A stretch of DNA of 43,560 bases from Pseudobutyrivibrio sp. (GTDB taxonomy: Bacteria > Bacillota_A > Clostridia > Lachnospirales > Lachnospiraceae). Positions 17,010 through 25,949 of this stretch are shown piece by piece. A program made the translations under genes and the position numbers. How positions within the stretch are numbered: the first letter of the stretch is position 1; every line of letters begins with the position of its first letter. The DNA lies in NCBI GenBank assembly GCA_024691465.1, contig JAILNO010000108.1, positions 1-43,560 of the forward strand, in the 5' to 3' direction. Under the pieces are notes generated by a model, which worked only from the letters and a program-made list of their open reading frames with translations, ran no database searches and was not told the DNA's origin.

Positions 17010-18821
17010 TTATTTCCATCCTTTCACAGATAACACTTCGAAACCTTCGGCCTTACCCTTGAGCTTAATAGTAGCTCCCAAGGATTCACACTCAATATAA
17101 TCTGCTAGTGCGTCCGCTACCACACGGCTAATATACAACTGGCCTGCTGGTGCATTAGCCTCTAATCTGGCAGCAGTGTTAACGGTATCTCCTATGGCTG
17201 TATAATCCATTCGATCTGGGGCTCCTATATTACCCACTACTGCCGGTCCATAATTAACTCCCACTCCCACATGAAGAGGGACCCCCAGTCGCTCCTGCAA
17301 TTCCTTGGATATCTCCTCGGCTCCTTCTATAATATCCCAGGCACACTTCACAGCGTTTAGCATAGGATTGTCCATAGGAAGTGGGGCACCCCAGAAGGCC
17401 ATGGTGCAATCTCCCACGAACTTGTCCAAGGTACCATGATTCCTGTGTACGCACTCACTGGTCATCCCCAGATACTCATCTAATATGGATACTATGGTCT
17501 CAGGGTCCATATGCTCCGACATGGTGGTGAATCCCCTGATATCTACGAATAACACTGCTATATCGCAGGACTTACCGCTCAGTCCCAGGGCATCCGTTCC
17601 TTCCTTAAGAAGCTCCGATACAATGGAAGAATCCACGTATCTTTTGAAGGTATTAGTGATTTCTCGCTTCTCCTCCCTGGATCTAAGATATTCCCATACA
17701 ATCTCCAGTATGTAGGATATAAGCACTCCCAATATCAACCATAGAGGATGGCACACTATTCCATTGCTATATAGAATCACAGCATATATAACTGTGCCTG
17801 CCAGTAGAACTATTGCTGCAAATGATGAAGGCATCAGCTTAAGCTTAATGAACAGTATCAGGGCGAGAAAAGTAACTAGGAATAGAATTACTAGCTGAAT
17901 CCAATCTTGCATCTCTTTCTTATAGTTCTCGGCCAGAATCTGCTCCACCACGTTGGCTTGATATTCCACACCGTACATATTCTTAGAGCGGCTAATAGGT
18001 GTAATTACATTATCAGATAGCCCTGCTGCATAAGGTCCTATGAATACTATCTTATCAGCGAAATATGATGGGTCTATATTCCCCTCTATCAAATCATATA
18101 TAGATACCCCGTCATAGAAATCTCCAGGAGCACCAGTGTATGCCACGAAGAATCTGCCTAGAGAATCAGTCTGAGGATAGTTCACTTCCTTGCCTTCCTT
18201 GGCTAAATAACAGGCCGCAGTAACAGCAGCCATGGAATATACTCTCTCACCATCAGGATTGTCTATATAGAGTATGCTGTGCCTGAGCACTCCATCACTA
18301 TCGTACATGGCATTTATATGCCCTATATTAGTAACAGCCTTGAGTGCATCATATGATTCCTCATAATCAAGAACTGCATAATCATTGATAATATATCTGC
18401 CATTATCATCGTATTCTCTGGTGGTACCAAATGCAGCCGAAGCCCCAGTTACTACGCAGTTCAGTTTAGACGCTGCATCAGCCAGTTCCTCATCAGAGCT
18501 ATCTCCCCTCTCACCACTGTAGAGAGTATCTATGGCCACCACCGCTGGTTCACTTGACTCATCTGAAGCCAGCTGTCTAAGAGCACTGGCCATTATGCTC
18601 CTATCCCATGATTGAAATGGTCCATAGGCCTTAAGTGCTTTCTCATCTATGCCTACTACCACCACCTTGCCAGAGGTAAGTGCCTGTCTCTGATAGACAG
18701 CATCAGCCAGCCTGTTATCAAGCCAGCTGAATACGCCCAGTGCTGTTGCCAGAGTGATTGCTCCTGCAGTAACTGCTGCAATCAGTAATTTCTTAATTCG
18801 TCTTTTGGTAAAAATTTTCAT
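17010..18821 (-). CDS. CHASE2-domain class III adenylate cyclase
   Basis: 603 residues: one N-terminal membrane helix (about 10-33), an extracytoplasmic CHASE2 domain (about 35-295, with VVVVGIDEKAL and FADKIVFIGP), three membrane helices (about 305-375), and a C-terminal class III cyclase. The catalytic set looks complete: metal Asp427 (VLFVDIRGF) and Asp471 (KFVGD), adenine-selecting Lys467 and Thr541 (DYTAIGD), and transition-state Asn548 and Arg552 (TVNTAARLE). cAMP production from ATP is therefore expected. The ATG at 18821 overlaps the stop of the HD-GYP gene (ATGA), with AAGGA 9 nt upstream; a TTG at 18842 is a poorer start. Last gene of a four-gene cassette. Confidence 0.92.
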   Translation of the reverse strand: MKIFTKRRIKKLLIAAVTAGAITLATALGVFSWLDNRLADAVYQRQALTSGKVVVVGIDEKALKAYGPFQSWDRSIMASALRQLASDESSEPAVVAIDTLYSGERGDSSDEELADAASKLNCVVTGASAAFGTTREYDDNGRYIINDYAVLDYEESYDALKAVTNIGHINAMYDSDGVLRHSILYIDNPDGERVYSMAAVTAACYLAKEGKEVNYPQTDSLGRFFVAYTGAPGDFYDGVSIYDLIEGNIDPSYFADKIVFIGPYAAGLSDNVITPISRSKNMYGVEYQANVVEQILAENYKKEMQDWIQLVILFLVTFLALILFIKLKLMPSSFAAIVLLAGTVIYAVILYSNGIVCHPLWLILGVLISYILEIVWEYLRSREEKREITNTFKRYVDSSIVSELLKEGTDALGLSGKSCDIAVLFVDIRGFTTMSEHMDPETIVSILDEYLGMTSECVHRNHGTLDKFVGDCTMAFWGAPLPMDNPMLNAVKCAWDIIEGAEEISKELQERLGVPLHVGVGVNYGPAVVGNIGAPDRMDYTAIGDTVNTAARLEANAPAGQLYISRVVADALADYIECESLGATIKLKGKAEGFEVLSVKGWK

Positions 18822-20275
18822 AACCCCTCGTCCTTTTTCCAAGCACCACTGTCCTTAAACATCTGCAATATCTCGCCATCCAGCTTGCCTTCCTCCACCA
18901 TACTATCAAGTATGCTAAAGGCCTTCTCCACAGGCATAGGTGGCTTATATGGTCTGTCCTCTGCAGTGAGGGCATCGTATACATCCAGTATAGTAAGAAG
19001 TCTCGTCTCCTTTGGTAAAGTATCCCCTTTCTCATGATTAGGATATCCACTGCCATCTAAGAACTCATGATGGCCGCTAGCCCAATCTGGCACCATCCTA
19101 TAGTCTCCCTCGAAGTGCACTTGGGATAGCAATCTCCTGGTATGGACCACATGGCTTTGGATTATATCCCTCTCCTCCTTAGTCAGGGTACCCTTTTGAA
19201 TAAGCATGGCATGCTCCTCGTCTTCATCCAGAAGAGGGACCTCACCTCCATTTATATCTGTAAGCTTAATCTGTGCCAGACGCCTTATCTCATCTAAGGT
19301 CTCATTAGGCAGGAATCCTGCTGTATTAGCCTTAAGGATGAATTCTTTGGCCTGATTAATCTCCTCTTGCTTACTATTAATAGTCTCAGTCATATCAGGG
19401 TTCTTAAGCATCTCTACCTGATTCATAAGAGTGGCAATATCTATCTTATGTAGCCAGGAATCCATGCGATTACCCAATCTATCTGGCTTATCCATAATCT
19501 CAAGGGGTATAACCAGCTTGCCCACATCATGTAGCCAGATGCTCATTATATATGGGTCTATCTCCTCTGGCTTAAATTTCCAATCATAATCCTGATCATT
19601 GAGCCACTTGATGAATCTCTCTCCATACCCTGCCATGTTCTTAGTGTGATTGGCATTATAGGGACTTCTGGTATCAATTGCTGTAGCCATGACTCCCACG
19701 AAGGAATGTAGTAAATCTGTCACCTGCTCTGTGAGTTTCTTGTTCCTCAGGCTTACTCCTGCAAGAGAATTGAGGGCATATATAGTCTCCTCAGCCTTCT
19801 TAGGAAAAGCTACGATGTGCCCCTCTTCATCCATGGCGTTTATGAGCTGCAGTACACCTATGACCTGCCCCCTGTCATCTTCCATAGGTAGCACCAGCAT
19901 GGATTTGGTTCTGTAATCGTTCATTTCGTCGTATCTTTTGGTTCCTGAGAAATCCAAATCCTCGGCCTGATACACATCCTCAATATTGATACGGATATCC
20001 TCCAAGGCACACAGGGCGCACACATGATTCTTAGAGAGAGGAACAGGTGGCAGATTCATATTGCCCTGATTCTTTCCCATGAAAAAATTTTTGGACCTCG
20101 TAATTGCCGTGTGGAACTTAAGACAATCCTCTCTTACCACATAGATTGTCCCTCCATCGCAATTAACGAAGTCCATTGCTTCCGTTAATATATTCTCAAG
20201 AACTATATTGATATTCTTCTCTGTAGTGATTGCTATGGCAACCTGCATCAGGCGTTTCTTGGTCATTTCCTTCAT
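18818..20275 (-). CDS. GAF-HD-GYP phosphohydrolase
   Basis: 485 residues: a GAF-like domain (about 13-175), a helix linking region, then an HD-GYP domain with HDVGK at 249-253 and HHEFLDGSGYP at 402-412, followed by DVYDALTAEDRPYK. These are the metal and GYP signatures of c-di-GMP phosphodiesterases. About 150 residues separate HD from HH, far more than the roughly 60 I expect for the family, because of an acidic, helical insertion at about 265-365. It is co-translated with the cyclase and follows the MBL-fold gene by 7 nt. It may degrade c-di-GMP, cAMP-related or other cyclic dinucleotides; the family role is known, the substrate is not. Confidence 0.88.
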   Translation of the reverse strand: MKEMTKKRLMQVAIAITTEKNINIVLENILTEAMDFVNCDGGTIYVVREDCLKFHTAITRSKNFFMGKNQGNMNLPPVPLSKNHVCALCALEDIRINIEDVYQAEDLDFSGTKRYDEMNDYRTKSMLVLPMEDDRGQVIGVLQLINAMDEEGHIVAFPKKAEETIYALNSLAGVSLRNKKLTEQVTDLLHSFVGVMATAIDTRSPYNANHTKNMAGYGERFIKWLNDQDYDWKFKPEEIDPYIMSIWLHDVGKLVIPLEIMDKPDRLGNRMDSWLHKIDIATLMNQVEMLKNPDMTETINSKQEEINQAKEFILKANTAGFLPNETLDEIRRLAQIKLTDINGGEVPLLDEDEEHAMLIQKGTLTKEERDIIQSHVVHTRRLLSQVHFEGDYRMVPDWASGHHEFLDGSGYPNHEKGDTLPKETRLLTILDVYDALTAEDRPYKPPMPVEKAFSILDSMVEEGKLDGEILQMFKDSGAWKKDEGL

Positions 20276-20282
20276 AGGAACC

Positions 20283-21095
20283 TCACTCCCTGGTCAGCTC
20301 TATCACCTCTCCTACCCTAGCAAATCTCACTCTGTGATCCATAGCCTTCAGTCTAACTTCTTCCTTAGCTAGAAATTCATCATCATGACTCGGATTATAG
20401 TGGCTATATAGTATCATCTTGCCACCGCAGGCTCTCAGAATCTCAAGCCCTTTCTCCTTAGTGGAGTGACCATATCCCTTGCATTTCACGGCCTCCTCTA
20501 GGGTATACTGACCATCAAAAATCAGCATGTCGCAATCTCTGGAAAACTCTATTAACCTCTCATCAAATCCTGCCTCAGACTCATAATCGGTGGCATATAC
20601 GATGCTTCCCTCCGGGCTGTCTATTCTATAGATTAGGCTTCCACCAGGATGATTAGATGCCATGGTAGAAAAAGTTACGCCACCACCCAGGTCCATACCA
20701 TCATTAGGCTCTATGTCCTGCCAATGTATAGTGGCTGGATAATCATCTACAGCCAGTGGCCAAAATGGTGAAGAAAATGCTGTATTAACAGCCTCTCTAA
20801 TACCGCTATAATTACCGTCTAGGCAGTTACCAACTATATGAATCTCACCATCTCTATCGCTAAGCCCCTTGAACTGAGGCAGTCCCAGTATGTGATCCAT
20901 ATGTAGATGAGACAAGAGTATGTATGTAGTTTTAGTCTTCTGATAGGATGCTGGCACTATTCCGCTTCCCGCATCCAGATAAATCTGCAGGTCCCCAATG
21001 TCTATCTTGTAACAAGAGGTCTGGCCTCCGAACATGTCGAAGGCCGCCCCTGCTATAGGCATGGAACCCCGCGTTCCATAGATTGTAGTTTTCAT
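20283..21095 (-). CDS. MBL-fold metallo-hydrolase
   Basis: 270 residues starting MKTTIYGTRGSMPIAG, typical of RNase Z-like metallo-beta-lactamase-fold proteins. The metal motif SHLHMDH gives His63, His65, Asp67 and His68; NHPGG, YATDYE and YSHYNPSH follow as later ligands. It has no signal peptide, so it is cytoplasmic. The family includes cyclic-nucleotide and cyclic-phosphate phosphodiesterases as well as nucleases, so a phosphodiesterase acting on the product of the cassette's cyclase is a reasonable guess, not a proof. It lies 11 nt after the FecR gene and 7 nt before the HD-GYP gene, with GGAG upstream. Confidence 0.82.
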   Translation of the reverse strand: MKTTIYGTRGSMPIAGAAFDMFGGQTSCYKIDIGDLQIYLDAGSGIVPASYQKTKTTYILLSHLHMDHILGLPQFKGLSDRDGEIHIVGNCLDGNYSGIREAVNTAFSSPFWPLAVDDYPATIHWQDIEPNDGMDLGGGVTFSTMASNHPGGSLIYRIDSPEGSIVYATDYESEAGFDERLIEFSRDCDMLIFDGQYTLEEAVKCKGYGHSTKEKGLEILRACGGKMILYSHYNPSHDDEFLAKEEVRLKAMDHRVRFARVGEVIELTRE

Positions 21096-21106
21096 TAATT
21101 CTCCAC

Positions 21107-22963
21107 TTATTGTTCTAATGTTATTGAAACTGTTACTGTTTCTTCTGCTGGATAGATCTGTATTATACCTGCTTCATAACTATAATCTGTTCCATCAGGG
21201 CTCACATTAATTACTAGGTTTGAAGTGTTAGCATCGTCTACATATGTATAGCCTAATATAATACTATCTCCTGTTGCAGTGAATTGAGTGCCGCTGGTAA
21301 CTATATTGTCCTGATAGGTTACCGTTATAATACTAGATGGATAAGTAACTGTAACCGAATATGTAGTACCTGTATTCTCCAGTTCGAAGTTAGCTGATAT
21401 ACTACAGTTCTCTTCTATCATGGTAAATGTGTTGCTGGCACTGCTTGTATCAAATCCTGGTAGTGAATAATTACCTATATTCCATCCTGTGAATACACTA
21501 CCTGTCTCAGCCCTGACTTCCACTGTGACGCTCTCCCCTGGGTATACCAGGTAACCTCCGTCATTGTATTCAGGGGTGGCTCCGCCTGCCGTTATATTAA
21601 ATCCACCTGAACCATCTCCTGCCGAACTATACATAAGCCAAACAGGTTCTATTTCATAGAAGCCTCCCTCCACTGTCACATCTGACTCTGGCATAGTAAA
21701 GGTATTATTAACTATCTCGACTTCAGGTGATATGCTATAGGCTTCGAAGGCATATCCTCTATTGGCTGATTCTGTTAATGATATCACTGTACCTGCTGCC
21801 GCTTTAGTGGAGCTGGCTGTTACTGTTCCACCCTCTGTACTAACAATATTGATAGTATAGGTGGTGGTCTGATTATTATCACCCGATCCACTTGCAGGTT
21901 CTGTAGCAGGTTCTGTAGCAGGTTGAATCGCAGCCGGTGGAGCTGGCGCTGACGCCGCTGATGGCACTACCACAGGAGTTGGTGGAACAACTGGTGTCGT
22001 TACTTTCTGCTCCTCTTCCACTGGAACCACTGGCTCTGCCACCACTTCAGGCTCCTCTGCTAACTGATTCGCTTGTCCCGCTTTAGGTGTGGGCTCCTCT
22101 ATCAGTTCCTCCTCATTTTCCTTATTAATGACTTCTGATTTCTTAGGCTTAAGTTCCTCTATTACTTCCTCTAATACTTTCTGATTCTCTTCAGATAGAA
22201 CCATATCACCTGATAATATTTCCTTAACAATCGCTTCCTTTATCAGTTCCTTGGCTGTGAATTTATCCTCCGCAAGGACTCTATCGAACAACTCAGGATT
22301 GGTAACGATGTTTCTAAGCATTTCCTTTGGCATATCTTTTACGTCATAATCATCTACGGCAAAAGATACGCTTACATCACCTGTATCAAGTAGATATACA
22401 TGAGCCTTCTGACCAGCATAGAGATCTGTCTCAATCTCCTCTCCTGTATCTGGATTGATTCCCTTTATGTGAAGGACTCCATCTCCTAGATATACATCGC
22501 TATTGTCCGCATCCACATAGGCACTGGTACCTCTGATACCAACCACCATTGTAGATGTGGTTATATCCATAGTCTCATCGTCCCCAAGCTTCTCTGTTAC
22601 ATTAAAGAAAATACGACCTCTATTAAGCTGCAGTTCTAGAGCCTTGCCAGATTTAATAAAATCAACCTGGCTATCAGGCTCGATGGTTAGGAACTTGGTG
22701 TCATCTAATGACAGGTCCACTAATCCATCCTCTGCAGTTTCAAGGGCCGCACCTGAATAGAGCTTCATATTCTCAAGAATTGAAGCTTCTTTTCCATTAT
22801 CATCTGTAAGAGTAACTGTACCTTCCTGGTAGATTACTCTAATAACCATTGCCTTTAAATTCTTCGAGTTGATTAAAACTAGGGTTATAATTAATCCTAT
22901 AATTACTATGGCAGCAACAAGGATGGCAATGATCTTTCTCTTGTCCATCTTTTTCTCTTCCAT
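21107..22963 (-). CDS. Membrane-anchored FecR-domain protein with InlB-type repeats
   Basis: 618 residues: short cytoplasmic N-terminus, one membrane helix (about 10-31), a FecR domain (about 40-205, with MVVGIRGTSAYVD), a helical region (about 210-290), a Glu/Pro/Ala-rich low-complexity stalk (about 290-370), then three regions resembling divergent InlB B-repeats (Flg_new-like; YTINIVSTEGGTVTASS onward). All of it after the helix should be outside the membrane, with the stalk able to cross the wall. FecR domains usually control ECF sigma factors, but no sigma factor gene is present. It is first in the operon with the MBL, HD-GYP and cyclase genes. A start at Met6 (22948) is also possible. 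Confidence 0.82.
   Translation of the reverse strand: MEEKKMDKRKIIAILVAAIVIIGLIITLVLINSKNLKAMVIRVIYQEGTVTLTDDNGKEASILENMKLYSGAALETAEDGLVDLSLDDTKFLTIEPDSQVDFIKSGKALELQLNRGRIFFNVTEKLGDDETMDITTSTMVVGIRGTSAYVDADNSDVYLGDGVLHIKGINPDTGEEIETDLYAGQKAHVYLLDTGDVSVSFAVDDYDVKDMPKEMLRNIVTNPELFDRVLAEDKFTAKELIKEAIVKEILSGDMVLSEENQKVLEEVIEELKPKKSEVINKENEEELIEEPTPKAGQANQLAEEPEVVAEPVVPVEEEQKVTTPVVPPTPVVVPSAASAPAPPAAIQPATEPATEPASGSGDNNQTTTYTINIVSTEGGTVTASSTKAAAGTVISLTESANRGYAFEAYSISPEVEIVNNTFTMPESDVTVEGGFYEIEPVWLMYSSAGDGSGGFNITAGGATPEYNDGGYLVYPGESVTVEVRAETGSVFTGWNIGNYSLPGFDTSSASNTFTMIEENCSISANFELENTGTTYSVTVTYPSSIITVTYQDNIVTSGTQFTATGDSIILGYTYVDDANTSNLVINVSPDGTDYSYEAGIIQIYPAEETVTVSITLEQ
21894..21924. repeat. 12-bp tandem repeat in the FecR protein stalk
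   Basis: About 2.6 copies of GCAGGTTCTGTA encode the PATEPATEP part of the low-complexity stalk. It is a likely site of length variation between strains. Confidence 0.8.
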
Positions 22964-22997
22964 ATAATCAGCAAACCCCTCTCGGTTATTTGCTATA

Positions 22998-23026
22998 ATT
23001 TTAATCCCTTAGAATACTATTTTCAA
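22998..23026 (-). promoter_or_regulatory. Promoter of the FecR-MBL-HD-GYP-cyclase operon
   Basis: Reverse-strand -35 TTGAAA (23021-23026), 17-bp spacer, -10 TAAAAT (22998-23003), giving a leader of about 27 nt. Confidence 0.65.
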
Positions 23027-23066
23027 ACAATTACACGATATTTTCAGACTTTAGTTATTAAACTCG

Positions 23067-25811
23067 CTAATTTTGCAAATTTATTTCTTTAACTAACTTC
23101 TGCATTGCTGCAGAATCCTTAATCTCGTTTAAGATATGGATCACCGCCTGCTGTAAATCTCCTAGAGAAAGATACGCTCCTCTATTGGTACATCTGTAGG
23201 TAAGTATCTTTCTGCCATCCTCCTGAACCTGGATATCACAGAGTCCTTCACTCTGTAGTCTGAGGGCTATATCGCTGATAGTCACATTAGGCCCCACCAC
23301 TGAAGATACCCTTTCCTTGCCATTCTTATCAAGTATATAACTGCCCCACTTCTCATATGAAATCATGGCCTCGCCATTCTTGAAGGCCTTCTCTACTACT
23401 GTTACATATCCATCAGCCTCGAAGGTAGGCTCCACCTGCATCATCGCCTCTAGTATCTTGTCTGGATCATAGCCAGGCATAATCAGATCACAGCCTGCGT
23501 GCAGGTCATAAGCCTTATTAGACCTAGAAGCCCAATCCGTAAGTACGAATCCATTGAATCCGAAATCCCCCCTGATGATATCTGTATTAATGCCCCTTTG
23601 GCTAGAGGAATCCAGTCCGTTAAGCTTATTGCCTGAGTTGAGTATTCCTCCTGGCGGCACAATACTCTGACACACTGCAAAGGAACGTAGATACAATTCT
23701 CCAAATGCTCTTCTGGACAAGTTGATATTAACATCAGAGCGCTTGCTTTCCTGATTATAAGTAGCAATATTCTTGAGAATTACATCCCTGCCCTCGTATC
23801 TTTTTACTCCAAGGACAAATCCTGAGCCCAGCACACCTGCAAGGGTAGGGTCTTCAGAATAGAATTCATAAGCTCTACTCCTCATAGGGTTCCTGTGTAT
23901 ATTAAGTGCAGGCGCAAGTATATAGTCTACGCCGTAATATTCCATCTCACGACCACACACTCTTCCCATCCTGATCAAGGCACTCATGTCCCATGTCTGG
24001 GCCATATTGATAGGTGCAGGGAAGCAGGTGGTGGACTCTCTGTACACCTTGAGTCCTGAAGGACCATCTGCAATAGTTACAGAAGGGATGCCCAGGGTGT
24101 GGGCGTACTGAGCTGTAGTTCTGGCAGATACATCCACCTTATTCTTATTAATCTTAAGATCTACGCTGAATCTGTTCTCGCTATCCAACCTAGATTCGTT
24201 GACAACTCCTGCCACAATACGAGCAAGAATCTCAGGTGAAAGTGATGACACGAAGCTCTCCACTGACACCTCGCCTCTGATGACACTGAAGAATGTAGTA
24301 GTGCCGCAGGGCTTAATATACTTAACTATCTCATGGGTACGACGTGGTATATCAAAGGGATTGTCATTGACATAGGATACATAAGTGCTTCCCTCTGGCA
24401 CGTAGGTAATGGTCTCCTCTAAGCGCTCGCGACTCCTGTTCTCTGAGTTGTAATCATCCCCTGCCAATGAAGCCACCTTAATATAACCAGTCTCCTCTGG
24501 CTGACGAGTGGATGGTTTAAGGAACTCCATCTGCTTGTGAGGAGTCATGACCTTGACTACTCTCTTAATGACCGTCTCCTTATCTAAGACTACCTTGCCA
24601 CAGAGCACTGTGTCTCTGGAATTGGCCCCCAATCTAAAGAGGTAATCTCCCTTCTCACATATCCATGCTGAATTACCCTCATCAAAACAAGCTAAGGCCA
24701 TCATCGGGGTCCTTACGGTGATTTCCTCCGACTCCCCTGGCTTAAGCTTACCTGTCTTAGCAAATCCACACAGTATCTGATATGGCTTCTCGATATGTCC
24801 CTCAGGCTGTGAACAGTACAGCTGTACTACCTGACGGCCTGCACAGTCACCAGTATTCGTAACTTTTATCCTAAATACTATATTAACCCAGCTAGCCTCT
24901 AGATAATCTAGCGACATGTCGAAGGTGGTGTAACTCATTCCAAATCCGAAGGGATATAGAGGTGTCACATCAAAGGCGTCGAAGTAACGATAGCCTACGT
25001 AGATGCCCTCCTTGTAATCTATCTCATTCTTCTCCTCGCTCTTGCTAAGGACTGCTGGGCTATAGCAGGTAGAATAATCCTTATACTTCTTAGCCCAGGT
25101 GGTGGTGAGTCGACCGCTAGGATTAACTGCTCCTGTTAGGACGTCTGCTAGAGAATTGCCAGCTTCCATACCAGGAAGTCCCATATAGATAATGCCCTTG
25201 ACGCTCTTCATACGAGCCACATAAGCCAGCTCCACCATAGATGAGTTCAGCACAAATATGACATTCTTGAAGGAACTGGTAATGAGCTGCAGGTTACTCT
25301 GCTCAGTCTCTGTGAGCTGGTACTCTATCCCCTCCACAGTCTCATTAGCACAGGTGATGCCATGGCGTACTACATATATGCATGTGTCTGTACCCAGAAT
25401 GGCCTCGGCCATATCAGCCACTGAAATAGGCACTTCTGGCACCATACCCTTCCTATTGACATAGTCCTTGCTGTATGGGTACTCGCTATTGGTCCTCTCT
25501 CCCTGTGCTACCGCCTTAGCCATCTTGTTAAGCCAGCTATCTGTAGTCAGGGTGAAACCGTTGTTAAGCAGTCCCTCCTTAACAGCTATATTATTATCTG
25601 TAGTGACATGGTTAAAATTGACGCCACAAAATAGGGTGTCTACTGCACCCGCGCCAAATAGGGCAATCTTCCCCTTCTTAAGTGGTAGGATTCCGCTGTT
25701 CTTAAGGAGGACCATACTGTCTGCTCCTAAACCTCTAACCACATCCCTGTTTTCTGGAAATTGCATTTTGGATGTTCTAGAAAAAACGCTTTTTAGATTT
25801 TTCAAGTTCAT
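23067..25811 (-). CDS. Glycoside hydrolase family 3, circularly permuted (beta-glucosidase-like)
   Basis: 914 residues, with the usual GH3 order reversed. The alpha/beta-sandwich domain comes first (about 20-270), then a fibronectin-III-like domain (about 285-420), a linker, and the TIM-barrel domain last (about 565-800). The barrel shows ADGPSG (581-586), RNPMRSRAYEFYSEDP, and the nucleophile motif VLTDW with Asp759. The same inverted order is known for Butyrivibrio fibrisolvens and Ruminococcus albus beta-glucosidases. The conserved Lys-His of the substrate pocket reads Lys680-Asn681 here (ILKNIATYNQE). There is no signal peptide, so the enzyme is probably intracellular. GGGAG precedes the ATG. 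Confidence 0.9.
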   Translation of the reverse strand: MNLKNLKSVFSRTSKMQFPENRDVVRGLGADSMVLLKNSGILPLKKGKIALFGAGAVDTLFCGVNFNHVTTDNNIAVKEGLLNNGFTLTTDSWLNKMAKAVAQGERTNSEYPYSKDYVNRKGMVPEVPISVADMAEAILGTDTCIYVVRHGITCANETVEGIEYQLTETEQSNLQLITSSFKNVIFVLNSSMVELAYVARMKSVKGIIYMGLPGMEAGNSLADVLTGAVNPSGRLTTTWAKKYKDYSTCYSPAVLSKSEEKNEIDYKEGIYVGYRYFDAFDVTPLYPFGFGMSYTTFDMSLDYLEASWVNIVFRIKVTNTGDCAGRQVVQLYCSQPEGHIEKPYQILCGFAKTGKLKPGESEEITVRTPMMALACFDEGNSAWICEKGDYLFRLGANSRDTVLCGKVVLDKETVIKRVVKVMTPHKQMEFLKPSTRQPEETGYIKVASLAGDDYNSENRSRERLEETITYVPEGSTYVSYVNDNPFDIPRRTHEIVKYIKPCGTTTFFSVIRGEVSVESFVSSLSPEILARIVAGVVNESRLDSENRFSVDLKINKNKVDVSARTTAQYAHTLGIPSVTIADGPSGLKVYRESTTCFPAPINMAQTWDMSALIRMGRVCGREMEYYGVDYILAPALNIHRNPMRSRAYEFYSEDPTLAGVLGSGFVLGVKRYEGRDVILKNIATYNQESKRSDVNINLSRRAFGELYLRSFAVCQSIVPPGGILNSGNKLNGLDSSSQRGINTDIIRGDFGFNGFVLTDWASRSNKAYDLHAGCDLIMPGYDPDKILEAMMQVEPTFEADGYVTVVEKAFKNGEAMISYEKWGSYILDKNGKERVSSVVGPNVTISDIALRLQSEGLCDIQVQEDGRKILTYRCTNRGAYLSLGDLQQAVIHILNEIKDSAAMQKLVKEINLQN

Positions 25812-25949
25812 AATATTGTGCTCCCAAAATCAAGAAATCTTCGTATATACGCGCCTAAAACTCTTTTTTTTAGCTAGAGAATATGATACTATTTTTTTAT
25901 TTCTAAACTGTGTTCAAATTGTTAACAATGCAACTGATAGGAGAAATTA

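Noticed and set aside
18822..18842. TTG start for the CHASE2 cyclase
   Set aside because: The ATG at 18821 overlaps the previous stop as ATGA and has AAGGA at a good distance.
25812..25949. SAM riboswitch or T-box upstream of metF
   Set aside because: No conserved motif or terminator/antiterminator pair is visible in the 138 nt.
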